Assembly (NCBI GenBank): GCA_023053685.1
Contig: JALIGW010000040.1
Span: 1,089,501-1,153,500 of the forward strand
Reading direction: 5' to 3'
DNA length: 64,000 nucleotides
Source: Diadophis punctatus similis
Taxonomy: Eukaryota; Chordata; Lepidosauria; Squamata; Dipsadidae
Below are positions 42,301 through 44,853 of this stretch, piece after piece. How positions within the stretch are numbered: position 1 is the first letter of the stretch; every line of letters begins with the position of its first letter. Under the pieces are notes generated by a model. The model was not told the origin of the DNA and ran no database searches. It worked only from the letters and a program-made list of their open reading frames with translations. The translations under genes and the position numbers were made by a program.

Positions 42301-44853
42301 AACTGGAAGGAACTTTGGAGATCCTCTAGTCCAGCCCCCTGCTAAAATACCCTGGTCAATTTCTCTGGGGTGTGATGCTCTGCTGATATGCCCTTAATTC
42401 AGCCAATTCATTTAAAGTATTTAAAAGGGTAGCTGAAGCTTCTCCCAAACATTAAAAGGGAAGGGCATTAAAAGAACACACACAATAGCAGAATACACCA
42501 GCTTTTTCAGTCTGATCTTTTGGGGCAAGTGGGGCTTGTTTAATTTTTAAAAAGAAAAAAATTCATACAATTGCCAAATTTCACGAGATTCCTGTGTTTA
42601 CCATTCTTGCCTGAAATTCCAAGGAGAATGGGTGAAGTAAAGAGAGTTGGGCTGCTTTTTAATTTCCACATCCATACCTCTCTATGTCTAAAACAGTTCC
42701 TGAATTTAAACCAGAATTTAAAATTATCTGTTGTTAGCTACAGAGAACCTATCTAAAGACAGAGGTAAGTGCAGGCTCTCCTGTGCGATTCCTTAAAGGT
42801 GGATACGTAAGACTGGTTTTGATCTGGAGTCAGAAGTATCGCAGGGGATTGAGAAGAGTGGCCAAGCAAGGGCAGTAATTGAGGATCCTAATCCTGGTAA
42901 TCCAGAAGTGCCATTTTTCCTACTAACTGAGAACCCCTTACTGCATTCCCATCTTCTCCTTGTTCTGCCCGAAGGACATGTGAAATTTTTGTTGCGTCTC
43001 AAAAGTCAGACAATCTGAGAACATTTCTGTCCTCCTTCCAGAATGGAGTGTGCTCTACGTCGTGATTGCGTCCTTTGTGATTCTGGTCTCCCTTGGGATC
43101 TTCTCCTGGGTGGTGGTCTGCTGCTGCAAGAAGTGAGTAAGCTCCTCGTGCCCTTTGCCAGCATTCCCAGATTGTTGGGGGCCATATGCTGGCTCTTAAA
43201 CTGCTTAGAGAGGGCTGGGAAGCATGTGAAGCGGGATATAAGTCCAAGTGCTGTTGCTGCTGTTCCCTGACTGAGCTGTTAATCTGCTTCTGCCTTCCCT
43301 GAGTCCCAGCTTCTTTGTTTGTCTCCTGAAGGAAAAAAGGAAAACCCAAAAGGAAGAGTAAGTATAAGATCTTGGATGCCACCGATCAAGAGAGCCTGGA
43401 GCTGAAGCCAAATGCCAAAGCAGGTGAGACATGAGAGAAGAGGTTAGTCATGACCGAAGACTGAGGCAGCCTGTTTTTTATTCTCCAGGGATTTTAAATC
43501 TCTGTGTGAACCTCAATTTAGGTCTTTATAGTTAATCTTCGACTTATGACTGTTTAATGACAGTTTGAAGCTACAACGGCCTCAAAAAAGTGACTTATGA
43601 CCAGTCCTCAAAGTTATGACTGTTGTACCACTCCCAAGGTCACATGTTCACAATTTGGGTGCTTAGCAACTGACTCACATTTATGATGGTTGCAGTATCC
43701 TGCGGTCATGTGATTGTGACTTATGACCTTATCAGCTGAGTTCCAACAAAGCAAAGTCAGTTAATGACTGCTGTGTGATTCGCTTAACGACTGCAGTAAA
43801 CATAGTTGTGAAATCGGATCCAGCCCCATGATGTAGTTCCTCATTCCTGCTGGTGTGTGAAATGGAGGACCAAGCATGTGATTCCTTGGCCGCCTTTCCT
43901 CTAATACAGTGTTTCCCAACCTTGGCAACTTGAAGATATCTGGACTTCAACTCCCAGAATTCCCCAGCCAGCGAACGCTGGCTGGGGAATTCTGGGAGTT
44001 GAAGTCCAGATATCTTCAAGTTGCCAAGGTTGGGAAACACTGCTCTAATACATCATCGTAGCTTGTGATCTGGAGATGGAATGGTTTTCTTGTCTTGTAA
44101 AGAAACGTTTATTCTGGGAGTGGGATATAAAAGAAAGAACGGGCTTGGGGTCTCTCCCATTTGCATGTTTGTTTGTTTTTGTTTGTTTATCACGTTTTAA
44201 AACCATTCCTCTCCCTCACAGAGCACTTCCAGACAATGCCCAATAAAATATCAAAATATAAAAACAATATATAAAAGTTAAACGTTGAGGTGAGGCAAGG
44301 ATGATTAAGCCACTGTTTAAAATGAATTGAAAGGCGAAGGGAGAGCTTTCAGAGTGCTAAACCAGCCCCACGGCTGCATGCTTCTCTGGGCTCCCTACAC
44401 AAGGCCACAAAGCCAGGTCTTCGCTTCTTTCCAGAAGGCTAGGAGGGTGGGGGCCTGCCTCACCTCCGGGGAGGGGGAGAACATTTCACAGGACAGGGCA
44501 GTGGGAGAGGCTGCTCTCTTCCTGGACCCAGCCAGCCAGAATTCTTTGACTAATGGGATCCGCACATGCCTTCCCTGCCTTTCCAGGTCCGACGGGCTGA
44601 TGTCACAGAATGAAGACCGTTCCATAGGCAACCTTTTGTTCCTTTACGTTTCTTTGTTTTTAAAGGCAGCAAGCAGAAATCCCAGGCACAGAACACCAGT
44701 CTGATGCATTCGGAGTCTGAACTGGACAGCGACGAAGCCATCTTCACTTGGCCTGACCGGGAGAAGGGAAAGCTCCTCCAAGGCCAGAATGGCTTTCTGA
44801 GAAATGGGCAGGTGATACTGAAGCCAAAAAACCAGCGAGAAGAGATTCTATAG
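4187..44853 (+). CDS. KIAA0319L: KIAA0319L orthologue (PKD-domain membrane glycoprotein), 19 coding exons, 5' partial
   Basis: Nineteen exons with canonical AG/GT borders join in one continuous frame of 1072 residues to a TAG at 44851-44853. Exon lengths and phases agree at every junction. Domain order is MANSC (about residues 1-90), Ser/Thr/Pro-rich linker (90-325), five PKD domains (327-807), a membrane-proximal region (808-908), a six-cysteine motif (909-949), a transmembrane helix (953-978) and a basic then acidic cytoplasmic tail. The tail carries [12 protein letters not shown] and [13 protein letters not shown] and ends REEIL, as I recall for KIAA0319L and not for KIAA0319. The family is type I glycoproteins of the plasma membrane and endosome/trans-Golgi route; the mammalian protein is known as the AAV receptor. 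Exons encoding the start codon and N-terminal hydrophobic segment lie upstream of the window. The linker appears longer than in human. Residue numbers in the exon entries count from the first residue seen here. Confidence 0.92.
4888..5837. other. intron 1, no feature recognised
   Basis: About 0.95 kb of mostly AT-rich sequence without named features. Confidence 0.4.
5838..6060 (-). mobile_element. retroelement 3' fragment, minus orientation
   Basis: Begins with (aattt)n, then gccgcccaactcccggggg and ctgggcggctcacag, the complement of the 3' end shared by squamate CR1/L2-group elements (compare the end of the L2 copy near 10020-10060). Degraded. Confidence 0.55.
6061..7198. other. intron 1, no feature recognised
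   Basis: About 1.1 kb without exon or repeat signals I can name. Confidence 0.4.
7199..7436 (+). repeat. SINE fragment followed by (CTTT)n-(CTTC)n array
   Basis: Positions 7199-7255 resemble the inner part of the tRNA-SINE (gagttctggtcc, then ttgggccagtc). From there a CTTT array (to about 7333) changes sharply to CTTC/TTCC units (to about 7431). The change of unit suggests a point-mutated unit that itself expanded. Confidence 0.75.
7555..10085 (+). mobile_element. L2-type (CR1 superfamily) LINE, 5'-truncated, inserted in sense in intron 1
   Basis: Contains the C-terminal end of the endonuclease domain, a complete reverse transcriptase and the C-terminal segment in one open frame. The 3' end is the compact hairpin gccgccctgagtcccacggg followed by (aaat)n. 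The 5' break is near 7555-7576, since an in-frame TGA precedes the ATG and the earlier sequence is unrelated. No clear target duplication was found. Confidence 0.85.
7577..9904 (+). CDS. LINE ORF2 fragment: endonuclease C-terminus plus reverse transcriptase (775 codons, uninterrupted)
   Basis: The frame opens inside the apurinic endonuclease domain (GGHTLDLVF and the catalytic SDH at residues 44-46). Reverse transcriptase motifs follow: [29 protein letters not shown] at about 409-416, [10 protein letters not shown] at about 463-472 and the active-site YADD at 496-499. The conserved C-terminal [16 protein letters not shown] and [18 protein letters not shown] segment typical of L2/CR1-group elements follows. 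The first two thirds of the endonuclease are absent, so the copy cannot move by itself. Absence of any stop or frameshift in 2.3 kb argues for a young insertion. It is not a host gene. Confidence 0.85.
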   Translation: MNLTQVVQGPTHEGGHTLDLVFLSGQWRDDLRLRGLVTVPLSWSDHFLLRLDFMAPLLHRKEAGPIKWFRPRRLMESEGFQRELGEIPDSLVHDSSEALVAAWNQAATGALDRIAPLRPLRGSGSRRAPWFTEELREMKRQKRRLERRWRTSKAESDRTLLRTYIKSYLVAIKAAKCAYFSALIASADSRPAALFRVTRSLLAKEGVEDPLQGRAEEFSQFLADKVVQIRTDLDSIWTGQAEMTGVSLSPVIWDEFEPVTPEDVDKAIGAMSASTCLLDPCPSWLVSASREVTRGWLQAVVIASLREGSIPQPLKAAVVRPLLKKPSLDPADLKNFRPVSNLPFLGKVVEKVVSLQLLRLLEDTDYLDPFQSGFRRGYSTETALVALMDDLWRARDGGHSSILVLLDLSAAFDTIDHGILLRRLGEMGVGGTVLRWFSSYLSDRTQSVLTGGQRSAPRPLVCGVPQGSVLSPILFNIYMKPLGEIIRRHGVRYQQYADDTQLYISTPCQFSEAVDVMCRCLDDVRVWMGVNRLRLNPDKTEWLWILPPKDYVDCPSLVLGGEKLTPSEQVRNLGVLLDPQLKLEQHLSAVARGTFAQIRLVHQLRPYLEREALLTVTHALVTSRLDYCNALYMGLPLKSIRRLQLVQNAAARAVVGVPRYTHVTPLLRQLHWLPISLRSQFKVLVVTFKALHGSGPGYLRDRILPHTSLRPVRSHREGLLRVPSAKQCRLAGPRGRAFSVGAPSLWNQLPPEIRTIPTLLAFRKALKTWLFRQMG
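10086..10985. other. intron 1, no feature recognised
   Basis: AT-rich, nothing supported. Confidence 0.4.
10988..11234. mobile_element. TA-flanked MITE, CAGTGGTACC family (mariner-like)
   Basis: Termini cagtggtaccttggtact and gagtactgagataccactg are inverted repeats, flanked by TA on both sides. A second copy in opposite orientation lies at 51396-51646. TA duplication suggests Tc1/mariner; no transposase is encoded. Confidence 0.75.
11237..11716. other. intron 1, no feature recognised
   Basis: No exon or named repeat seen. Confidence 0.4.
11717..12092 (-). mobile_element. TA-flanked MITE, CAGGTAGTCC family, minus orientation
   Basis: The complement matches the body of the copies at 50674, 53046 and 54004, with segments around gtgatcacatgacc and cttaacaa-type repeats. 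The first terminal repeat is lost; the other survives as gttgaggactg. Confidence 0.7.
12093..13712. other. intron 1, end
   Basis: Mostly unassigned AT-rich sequence. It holds a short tandem duplication at 12915-13012 and two telomere-like units near 13325-13338, too short to be meaningful. Confidence 0.4.
12915..13012. repeat. tandem duplication of a 47-bp segment
   Basis: Copies at 12915-12961 and 12966-13012 share atttgcaatctgatata, then agcttcctttaagaatccta, with only a few differences. Confidence 0.85.
13713..13995 (+). CDS. KIAA0319L: KIAA0319L exon 2 of window: Ser/Thr/Pro-rich linker
   Basis: The acceptor follows a long ctct tract and ends in ctag; the donor is gtaaga at 13996. The exon enters in phase 0 and leaves in phase 1 and gives residues 233-326. 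The composition is rich in Pro, Ser and Thr, suggesting an extended, probably O-glycosylated stalk between the MANSC domain and the first PKD domain. It ends in a proline-rich stretch and continues directly into the [10 protein letters not shown] start of PKD1. The linker evolves quickly in this family, so there is little motif support; placement rests on frame continuity and splice sites. A LINE tail starts about 70 bp downstream. Confidence 0.85.
14068..14133 (+). mobile_element. LINE 3' tail with (ATTCT)n
   Basis: gcaccaaagacaaatttctt, then ccaatcacacttggccaata and aagaattctattctattc. The same tail is at 15695, 30076, 51738 (complement) and 58876. Here only the end is present, about 70 bp after exon 2. 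Confidence 0.75.
14134..15036. other. intron 2, no feature recognised
   Basis: Includes a possible decayed element end (taaataaataag) near 14985; otherwise nothing supported. Confidence 0.4.
15045..15286. mobile_element. hAT-like MITE, GGTGGGTT/ACCGGTT family
   Basis: Perfect 8-bp duplication aataaaac (15037-15044 and 15287-15294). The left end is caggggtgaaatgctaccgg and the right end ccggtagggaaggtaag-type sequence ending ccgctg. The interior has an ACCGGTAGCAGC-type palindrome and an exact GCGCATGCGC at 15201-15210. Confidence 0.85.
15295..15694. other. intron 2, no feature recognised
   Basis: Nothing supported. Confidence 0.4.
15695..15776 (+). mobile_element. LINE 3' tail with (ATTCT)n
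   Basis: Same end sequence as at 14068 and 30076, closing in five attct units. Confidence 0.75.
15777..16171. other. intron 2, no feature recognised
   Basis: Nothing supported. Confidence 0.35.
16187..16534 (-). pseudogene. inverted L1 ORF2 5' end (endonuclease fragment)
   Basis: The minus-strand reading begins [14 protein letters not shown], loses frame after IFH, then resumes as [20 protein letters not shown] through [13 protein letters not shown], an APE-type endonuclease segment with the GDFN motif. A gap between the two parts shows an internal deletion. Confidence 0.75.
16570..18160 (+). pseudogene. L1 ORF2 remains, sense part
   Basis: Reading continues from KTLPKTF-type sequence near 16575 through the endonuclease end, then jumps to the C-terminal third (17286-17905), where an open stretch and an overlapping frame show one frameshift near 17600. 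The catalytic reverse transcriptase core is missing. C and G homopolymers at 16903-16913 and 17006-17019 interrupt the reading. Confidence 0.75.
18435..18536 (+). CDS. KIAA0319L: KIAA0319L exon 3 of window: start of PKD1
   Basis: The acceptor is ttttcctccacag and the donor gtagga at 18537. The exon is symmetric (phase 1 at both ends) and encodes residues 327-360: [10 protein letters not shown], then [15 protein letters not shown], the first strands of PKD1. An L1 insertion ends only 42 bp upstream (target duplication 18378-18392), so the branch point and pyrimidine tract of this exon lie in that short stretch of host sequence. Confidence 0.93.
18684..19066. mobile_element. hAT-like MITE, GTGATGGCGAACC family
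   Basis: Perfect 8-bp duplication atggcagc (18676-18683 and 19067-19074). Inverted ends are gatggcgaacctatggcac and ggttcgccatcactg. The copy at 38312 is nearly identical in length and layout; longer variants are at 21785 and 46703. It lies between exons 3 and 4. Confidence 0.88.
19193..19290 (+). CDS. KIAA0319L: KIAA0319L exon 4 of window: PKD1 middle
   Basis: The acceptor is ttcttccactag and the donor gtgagt at 19291. It enters in phase 1 and leaves in phase 0 and gives residues 361-393, including [19 protein letters not shown] and ending LKLSK. The Tyr-Asp-Trp is the central PKD strand motif. A hAT-like MITE (18684-19066) lies about 120 bp before the acceptor. Confidence 0.93.
19566..19913. 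mobile_element. hAT-like MITE, GGTGGGTT/ACCGGTT family
   Basis: Perfect 8-bp duplication ttttaaac (19558-19565 and 19914-19921). Ends are cagaggtgggttcctccc and gttagaacccacccctg. GCGCATGCGC occurs twice (19753 and 19848). Same length class as the copy at 55498. Confidence 0.88.
20209..20296 (+). CDS. KIAA0319L: KIAA0319L exon 5 of window: end of PKD1
   Basis: The acceptor is tttggcag and the donor gtatgc at 20297. It enters in phase 0 and leaves in phase 1 and gives residues 394-422. [18 protein letters not shown] followed by VNVTVKP is the closing beta-strand pair typical of a PKD domain; NVT is a glycosylation sequon. The phase-1 end marks the PKD1/PKD2 border. Confidence 0.93.
20297..21776. 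other. intron 5, mostly unassigned
   Basis: About 1.5 kb. A short segment at 20935-20990 (tctgatgaagtgggcttgat) resembles an old amniote dispersed repeat; the rest shows nothing I can name. Confidence 0.4.
21785..22240. mobile_element. hAT-like MITE, GTGATGGCGAACC family, long variant
   Basis: Ends ccgtgatggcgaacctatgg and gattcgccatcactg, with a 7/8 duplication (ttctaata at 21777-21784, ttttaata at 22241-22248). The interior has an inverted segment around aacgggcc/ggcccgtt. It ends 48 bp before exon 6, or 40 bp when the duplication is counted. Confidence 0.83.
22289..22381 (+). CDS. KIAA0319L: KIAA0319L exon 6 of window: start of PKD2
   Basis: The acceptor is tcactgcag and the donor gtaagt at 22382; phase 1 at both ends, residues 423-453. 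[19 protein letters not shown] then VIDGS is the first half of a PKD domain. A hAT-like MITE and its right target duplication end at 22248, leaving only 40 bp of host intron before this exon. Confidence 0.93.
22382..22971. other. intron 6, no feature recognised
   Basis: Nothing supported. Confidence 0.4.
22972..23572 (+). mobile_element. CR1 LINE 3' end
   Basis: A 156-codon open stretch (23022-23492) gives the CR1 ORF2 C-terminus: [32 protein letters not shown], and [15 protein letters not shown]. The 3' end ggttggactagaagatctcc, then ggtcccttccaactct, ends in (tta)n. 5'-truncated; in sense orientation in intron 6. Confidence 0.9.
23712..24002 (+). mobile_element. TA-flanked MITE, CAGGTAGTCC family, degraded
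   Basis: Begins cacgtagttctcgatttacc and ends caaggacaacctg, both next to TA. The body matches the copies at 53046 and 54004. Confidence 0.7.
24034..24545. repeat. inverted-repeat pair, possibly Penelope-like element remains
   Basis: Arm 1 (about 24034-24135) includes caaaaggcaactggactgtt; arm 2 (about 24410-24530) is its reverse complement and includes aagtccagttgtcttttg. Some 270 bp of unrelated sequence separates them, ending in a C14 run. Arm 2 is preceded by ctgatgaagcttcttggata. The class is not certain; similar sequence is, to my knowledge, associated with Penelope-like elements in vertebrates. Confidence 0.5.
24690..25363 (+). mobile_element. Rex1-like LINE 3' end with (ACAA)n-(ATAA)n tail
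   Basis: The reading frame gives [15 protein letters not shown], then [17 protein letters not shown] and [20 protein letters not shown] to a stop at 25189-25191, the C-terminal part of a CR1/Rex1-group reverse transcriptase. A short 3' UTR ends in gtttgaca followed by acaa units (25313-25341), then ataa units. Confidence 0.75.
25600..25732 (+). CDS. KIAA0319L: KIAA0319L exon 7 of window: PKD2 core
   Basis: The acceptor is ctggaccag and the donor gtaagt at 25733. It enters in phase 1 and leaves in phase 2 and gives residues 454-497. It encodes [20 protein letters not shown] and then LVPGNYTF, the Tyr-His-Trp PKD strand and the start of the final strand. The codon split across this junction reads Arg, where I recall Ser in the human protein, a single-base difference if the splice site is right. 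Confidence 0.93.
25733..26320. other. intron 7, no feature recognised
   Basis: Nothing supported. Confidence 0.4.
26329..26792. mobile_element. hAT-like MITE, GTCGGCAACC family
   Basis: Perfect 8-bp duplication ttctaggt (26321-26328 and 26793-26800). Ends caggtgtcagcaacctgcgg and aaggttgcagacccctg; gagccgcatgtggctc is a palindromic subterminal segment. The interior holds a (GAGA)-rich stretch at about 26500-26575. Related copies are at 37106 and 39199. Confidence 0.87.
26880..27000 (+). mobile_element. Bov-B/RTE LINE or SINE 3' tail
   Basis: aggcatcaggaaggacatcc followed by ggccagtaaacactcagctc and a short A-rich end resembles the Bov-B 3' terminus, also used by squamate SINEs. Only the tail is present. 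Confidence 0.55.
27001..27719. other. intron 7, no feature recognised
   Basis: Nothing supported. Confidence 0.4.
27724..27905 (-). mobile_element. retroelement 3' end, minus orientation
   Basis: gcaatagcacttagacttat, then taccgcttcatagtg, tctaagcggttta and caatctgggtcctcatttta match the end at 1486-1590 and the complement at 35850 and 43165. The class is CR1/L3-like, uncertain. Confidence 0.55.
27906..28757. other. intron 7, end
   Basis: Nothing supported apart from the pyrimidine-rich tract before exon 8. Confidence 0.4.
28758..28986 (+). CDS. KIAA0319L: KIAA0319L exon 8 of window: end of PKD2 and first half of PKD3
   Basis: The acceptor is cccactttag and the donor gtaaga at 28987. It enters in phase 2 and leaves in phase 0 and gives residues 498-574. 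[19 protein letters not shown] closes PKD2; then [18 protein letters not shown] and [16 protein letters not shown] begin PKD3. It is the only exon that spans a PKD-PKD border, so the phase-1 intron present at the other borders is absent here. Confidence 0.95.
29238..29325. mobile_element. hairpin hAT-like MITE, one arm only
   Basis: tagctggctggagaattctg, then ggagttgaagtccacaagtc and ttaaagttgccaag ... gacccctg is the right half of the hairpin family. Flanks ggcctag/gcctag partly match, so the other arm may have been lost by deletion. Confidence 0.65.
29331..29680. other. intron 8, no feature recognised
   Basis: Nothing supported. Confidence 0.35.
29680..30168 (+). mobile_element. LINE 3' end with (AATTC/ATTCT)n tail
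   Basis: Old coding remains (gtccaaaagagggctgtgaa, then ctctactaaacaaattatcc), then a 3' UTR ending in the gcaccaaagacaaattcctt-type segment and a degenerate attct/aattct tail. This is the longest copy of the tail family in the gene. Confidence 0.7.
30169..30645. other. intron 8, end
   Basis: Contains at about 30250-30385 a loose inverted pair (caacttgtggctctccagat against catctggagaattacaag), probably an old DNA element; otherwise nothing. Confidence 0.4.
30646..30769 (+). CDS. KIAA0319L: KIAA0319L exon 9 of window: end of PKD3
   Basis: The acceptor is a cctcctcctctttatag tract and the donor gtaggt at 30770. It enters in phase 0 and leaves in phase 1 and gives residues 575-615: [20 protein letters not shown] then LTVTDSAG and VTVIVQP, the closing half of a PKD domain. 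Confidence 0.94.
30770..32031. other. intron 9, no feature recognised
   Basis: About 1.26 kb without a named element, the longest apparently repeat-free intron part. Confidence 0.4.
32032..32164 (+). CDS. KIAA0319L: KIAA0319L exon 10 of window: first half of PKD4
   Basis: The acceptor is gttactcag and the donor gtatgt at 32165. It enters in phase 1 and leaves in phase 2 and gives residues 616-659: [20 protein letters not shown] then [19 protein letters not shown], a near-perfect match in layout to the first halves of PKD2, PKD3 and PKD5. Confidence 0.95.
32454..32747. mobile_element. hAT-like MITE, GGTGGGTT/ACCGGTT family
   Basis: Ends caggggtgggttctaacctc and gtaggaacccacctctg; flanks match at 6 of 8 positions. 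The interior has acgcatgcgcagtg and ctgcgcatgtgcagaag plus several accggtt units near the right end. Confidence 0.8.
32768..32935. mobile_element. hAT-like MITE, CAGCAATCCCCAACC type
   Basis: Ends cagcaatccccaacctttct and gggggttgggaaccctg, with a 7/8 duplication (tagtagaa at 32760-32767, tggtagaa at 32936-32943). It inserted 12 bp from the previous MITE. Confidence 0.78.
32944..33623. other. intron 10, no feature recognised
   Basis: Nothing supported. Confidence 0.4.
33624..33772 (+). CDS. KIAA0319L: KIAA0319L exon 11 of window: end of PKD4
   Basis: The acceptor is cttctgtgccag and the donor gtgagt at 33773. It enters in phase 2 and leaves in phase 1 and gives residues 660-709: [13 protein letters not shown], then [18 protein letters not shown] and VTVIVKE. 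It is the closing half of a PKD domain. Confidence 0.95.
33833..33932. mobile_element. hairpin hAT-like MITE, rearranged
   Basis: Pieces such as gaattctgggagttgaagtc occur together with a second, shifted copy and the right end gagtttgagaaacactg. Too degraded for a duplication. Confidence 0.55.
34041..34174. mobile_element. palindromic MITE, TTTCCCCGAAAATAAGAC family
   Basis: The left end tttccccgaaaataagac is mirrored by gtcttattttgggggaaac at the right. Superfamily not determined. A second copy starts at 35597. Confidence 0.65.
34380..34534 (+). CDS. KIAA0319L: KIAA0319L exon 12 of window: first half of PKD5
   Basis: The acceptor is ttttttgcccag and the donor gtgggt at 34535, the weakest donor of the gene; frame requires it. 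It enters in phase 1 and leaves in phase 0 and gives residues 710-761: [31 protein letters not shown] and [17 protein letters not shown]. Confidence 0.94.
34535..35280. other. intron 12, no feature recognised
   Basis: Nothing supported. Confidence 0.4.
35281..35419 (+). CDS. KIAA0319L: KIAA0319L exon 13 of window: end of PKD5
   Basis: The acceptor is gtgaaatacag and the donor gtgagt at 35420. It enters in phase 0 and leaves in phase 1 and gives residues 762-807: [20 protein letters not shown] then [22 protein letters not shown] is a likely glycosylation sequon. The exon closes the fifth PKD domain. Confidence 0.95.
35593..35770. mobile_element. palindromic MITE, TTTCCCCGAAAATAAGAC family, one end
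   Basis: tttccccgaaaataagacat, then cccctgataataagcccaat, an acgcatgcgcag motif and a ggttagggttaggg segment. Longer interior than the copy at 34041; the second end is not seen. Confidence 0.6.
35848..35940 (+). mobile_element. retroelement 3' end
   Basis: cccaaattgttgggggcaat, then gaagcggtatacaagtctaa and gtgctatt; the complement of the ends at 1486 and 27724. Confidence 0.55.
35941..36748. other. intron 13, end
   Basis: Contains a (CA)n run at 36366-36392; nothing else supported. Confidence 0.45.
36749..36908 (+). CDS. KIAA0319L: KIAA0319L exon 14 of window: membrane-proximal region, first part
   Basis: The acceptor is gcattcttccag and the donor gtaaga at 36909. It enters in phase 1 and leaves in phase 2 and gives residues 808-860: [20 protein letters not shown], then [20 protein letters not shown]. 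It lies after the PKD array and is well conserved in the family; I cannot assign it a named fold. Confidence 0.95.
37106..37424. mobile_element. hAT-like MITE, GTCGGCAACC family
   Basis: Ends caggggtcggcaaccttaaa and gggttgctgacccctg, with a 7/8 duplication (gcctatcc at 37098-37105, gcctagcc at 37425-37432). Confidence 0.83.
37433..38303. other. intron 14, middle
   Basis: A fragment near 38113 (gcaggtagttctcgttatct) may be a decayed MITE end; nothing else supported. Confidence 0.4.
38312..38696. mobile_element. hAT-like MITE, GTGATGGCGAACC family
   Basis: Perfect 8-bp duplication atctatac (38304-38311 and 38697-38704). Very similar to the copy at 18684 over its whole length (383 against 385 bp). 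Confidence 0.88.
38922..39064 (+). CDS. KIAA0319L: KIAA0319L exon 15 of window: membrane-proximal region, second part
   Basis: The acceptor is cttccctctgacag and the donor gtaagt at 39065. It enters in phase 2 and leaves in phase 1 and gives residues 861-908: [16 protein letters not shown], then [20 protein letters not shown]. With exon 14 it forms the globular segment between the last PKD domain and the cysteine motif. Confidence 0.95.
39199..39580. mobile_element. hAT-like MITE, GTCGGCAACC family
   Basis: Ends caggggtcggcaaccttaaa and gcaggttgcagacccctg, with a 7/8 duplication (ctccagag at 39191-39198, ctctagag at 39581-39588). Confidence 0.83.
39913..40137 (+). mobile_element. TA-flanked MITE, CAGGTAGTCC family, 5' part
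   Basis: caggcagtctttgacttaca, then the characteristic gtgactatttgaagttataa body up to a cttctgacaagcaaagtc segment; the right end is missing. Confidence 0.65.
40138..40571. other. intron 15, no feature recognised
   Basis: AT-rich with short tandem-like attataaataactata motifs near 40300-40380; nothing else. Confidence 0.4.
40572..40706. mobile_element. hairpin hAT-like MITE
   Basis: Ends caggggtctccaaccttggc and gccaaggttggagacccctg with long, nearly matching arms. No target duplication remains. Confidence 0.75.
40707..41405. other. intron 15, end
   Basis: Possible old LINE-derived stretch near 40740-41040; no confident class. Confidence 0.35.
41406..41528 (+). CDS. KIAA0319L: KIAA0319L exon 16 of window: six-cysteine, EGF-like motif
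   Basis: The acceptor is a cctcctcctcag tract and the donor gtaggt at 41529; phase 1 at both ends, residues 909-949. Six cysteines occur in [20 protein letters not shown] and a later ESNC, an EGF-like pattern just outside the membrane. A hAT-like MITE begins about 75 bp downstream. Confidence 0.95.
41604..41973. mobile_element. hAT-like MITE, GGTGGGATTC type
   Basis: Ends cagtggtgggattcaaataa and ctgaatcccaccactg, with a 7/8 duplication (ggtgctgc at 41596-41603, gatgctgc at 41974-41981). The middle, about 41715-41890, is unlike the relatives and may be a nested insertion. Confidence 0.8.
42288..42350 (-). mobile_element. CR1 3' end, minus orientation
   Basis: tagaatagaatagaactgga, then agatcctctagtccagcccc is the complement of the CR1 3' end seen at 23510-23560, including an (ATTCT)-type tail. 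Confidence 0.7.
42351..43041. other. intron 16, end
   Basis: Nothing supported. Confidence 0.4.
43042..43132 (+). CDS. KIAA0319L: KIAA0319L exon 17 of window: transmembrane helix
   Basis: The acceptor is tcctccttccag and the donor gtgagt at 43133. It enters in phase 1 and leaves in phase 2 and gives residues 950-979. About 22 hydrophobic residues ([20 protein letters not shown], then VVV) are followed by CCCKK, a classic stop-transfer end with possible palmitoylation cysteines. Confidence 0.96.
43165..43265 (+). mobile_element. retroelement 3' end
   Basis: cccagattgttgggggccat, then cttagagagggctgggaagc and gataagtcc-type end followed by gctgttgctgctgtt; same family as 35848. Confidence 0.55.
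43332..43423 (+). CDS. KIAA0319L: KIAA0319L exon 18 of window: juxtamembrane cytoplasmic tail
   Basis: The acceptor is tttgtctcctgaag and the donor gtgaga at 43424. It enters in phase 2 and leaves in phase 1 and gives residues 980-1010: a Lys/Arg-rich run ([14 protein letters not shown]) then [11 protein letters not shown]. The basic run fits the cytoplasmic face of the membrane. Confidence 0.95.
43529..43815 (+). mobile_element. TA-flanked MITE, CAGGTAGTCC family, degraded
   Basis: gttaatcttcgacttatgac, then the acaacggcctcaaaaaagtg body; the right terminal repeat is lost. Confidence 0.6.
43907..44042. mobile_element. hairpin hAT-like MITE with perfect 67-bp inverted arms
   Basis: Left arm 43907-43973 and right arm 43976-44042 are exact reverse complements over all 67 bases, separated by AA. 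It is flanked by a perfect 8-bp duplication ctctaata (43899-43906 and 44043-44050). It lies in the last intron and is therefore transcribed with KIAA0319L. Confidence 0.93.
44218..44605 (-). mobile_element. old retroelement 3' region, uninterrupted copy
   Basis: Parallels 60905-61740 segment by segment (agcccactgtttaaaa, aggcgaagggagagctttc, then tccagaaggctagg and ggcctgcctcacctcc). The complement has gggtccaggaagagag, as in the C-terminal region of L2/CR1-group ORFs. Class uncertain. Confidence 0.5.
44666..44853 (+). CDS. KIAA0319L: KIAA0319L exon 19 of window: C-terminal tail and stop
   Basis: The acceptor is a T-rich tract ending ttaaag; the coding part ends at TAG 44851-44853 and gives residues 1011-1072. 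[20 protein letters not shown], then [12 protein letters not shown], and the terminal REEIL are the features that identify KIAA0319L. The exon continues into the 3' UTR. An old retroelement fragment ends only some tens of bases before the acceptor. Confidence 0.95.
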
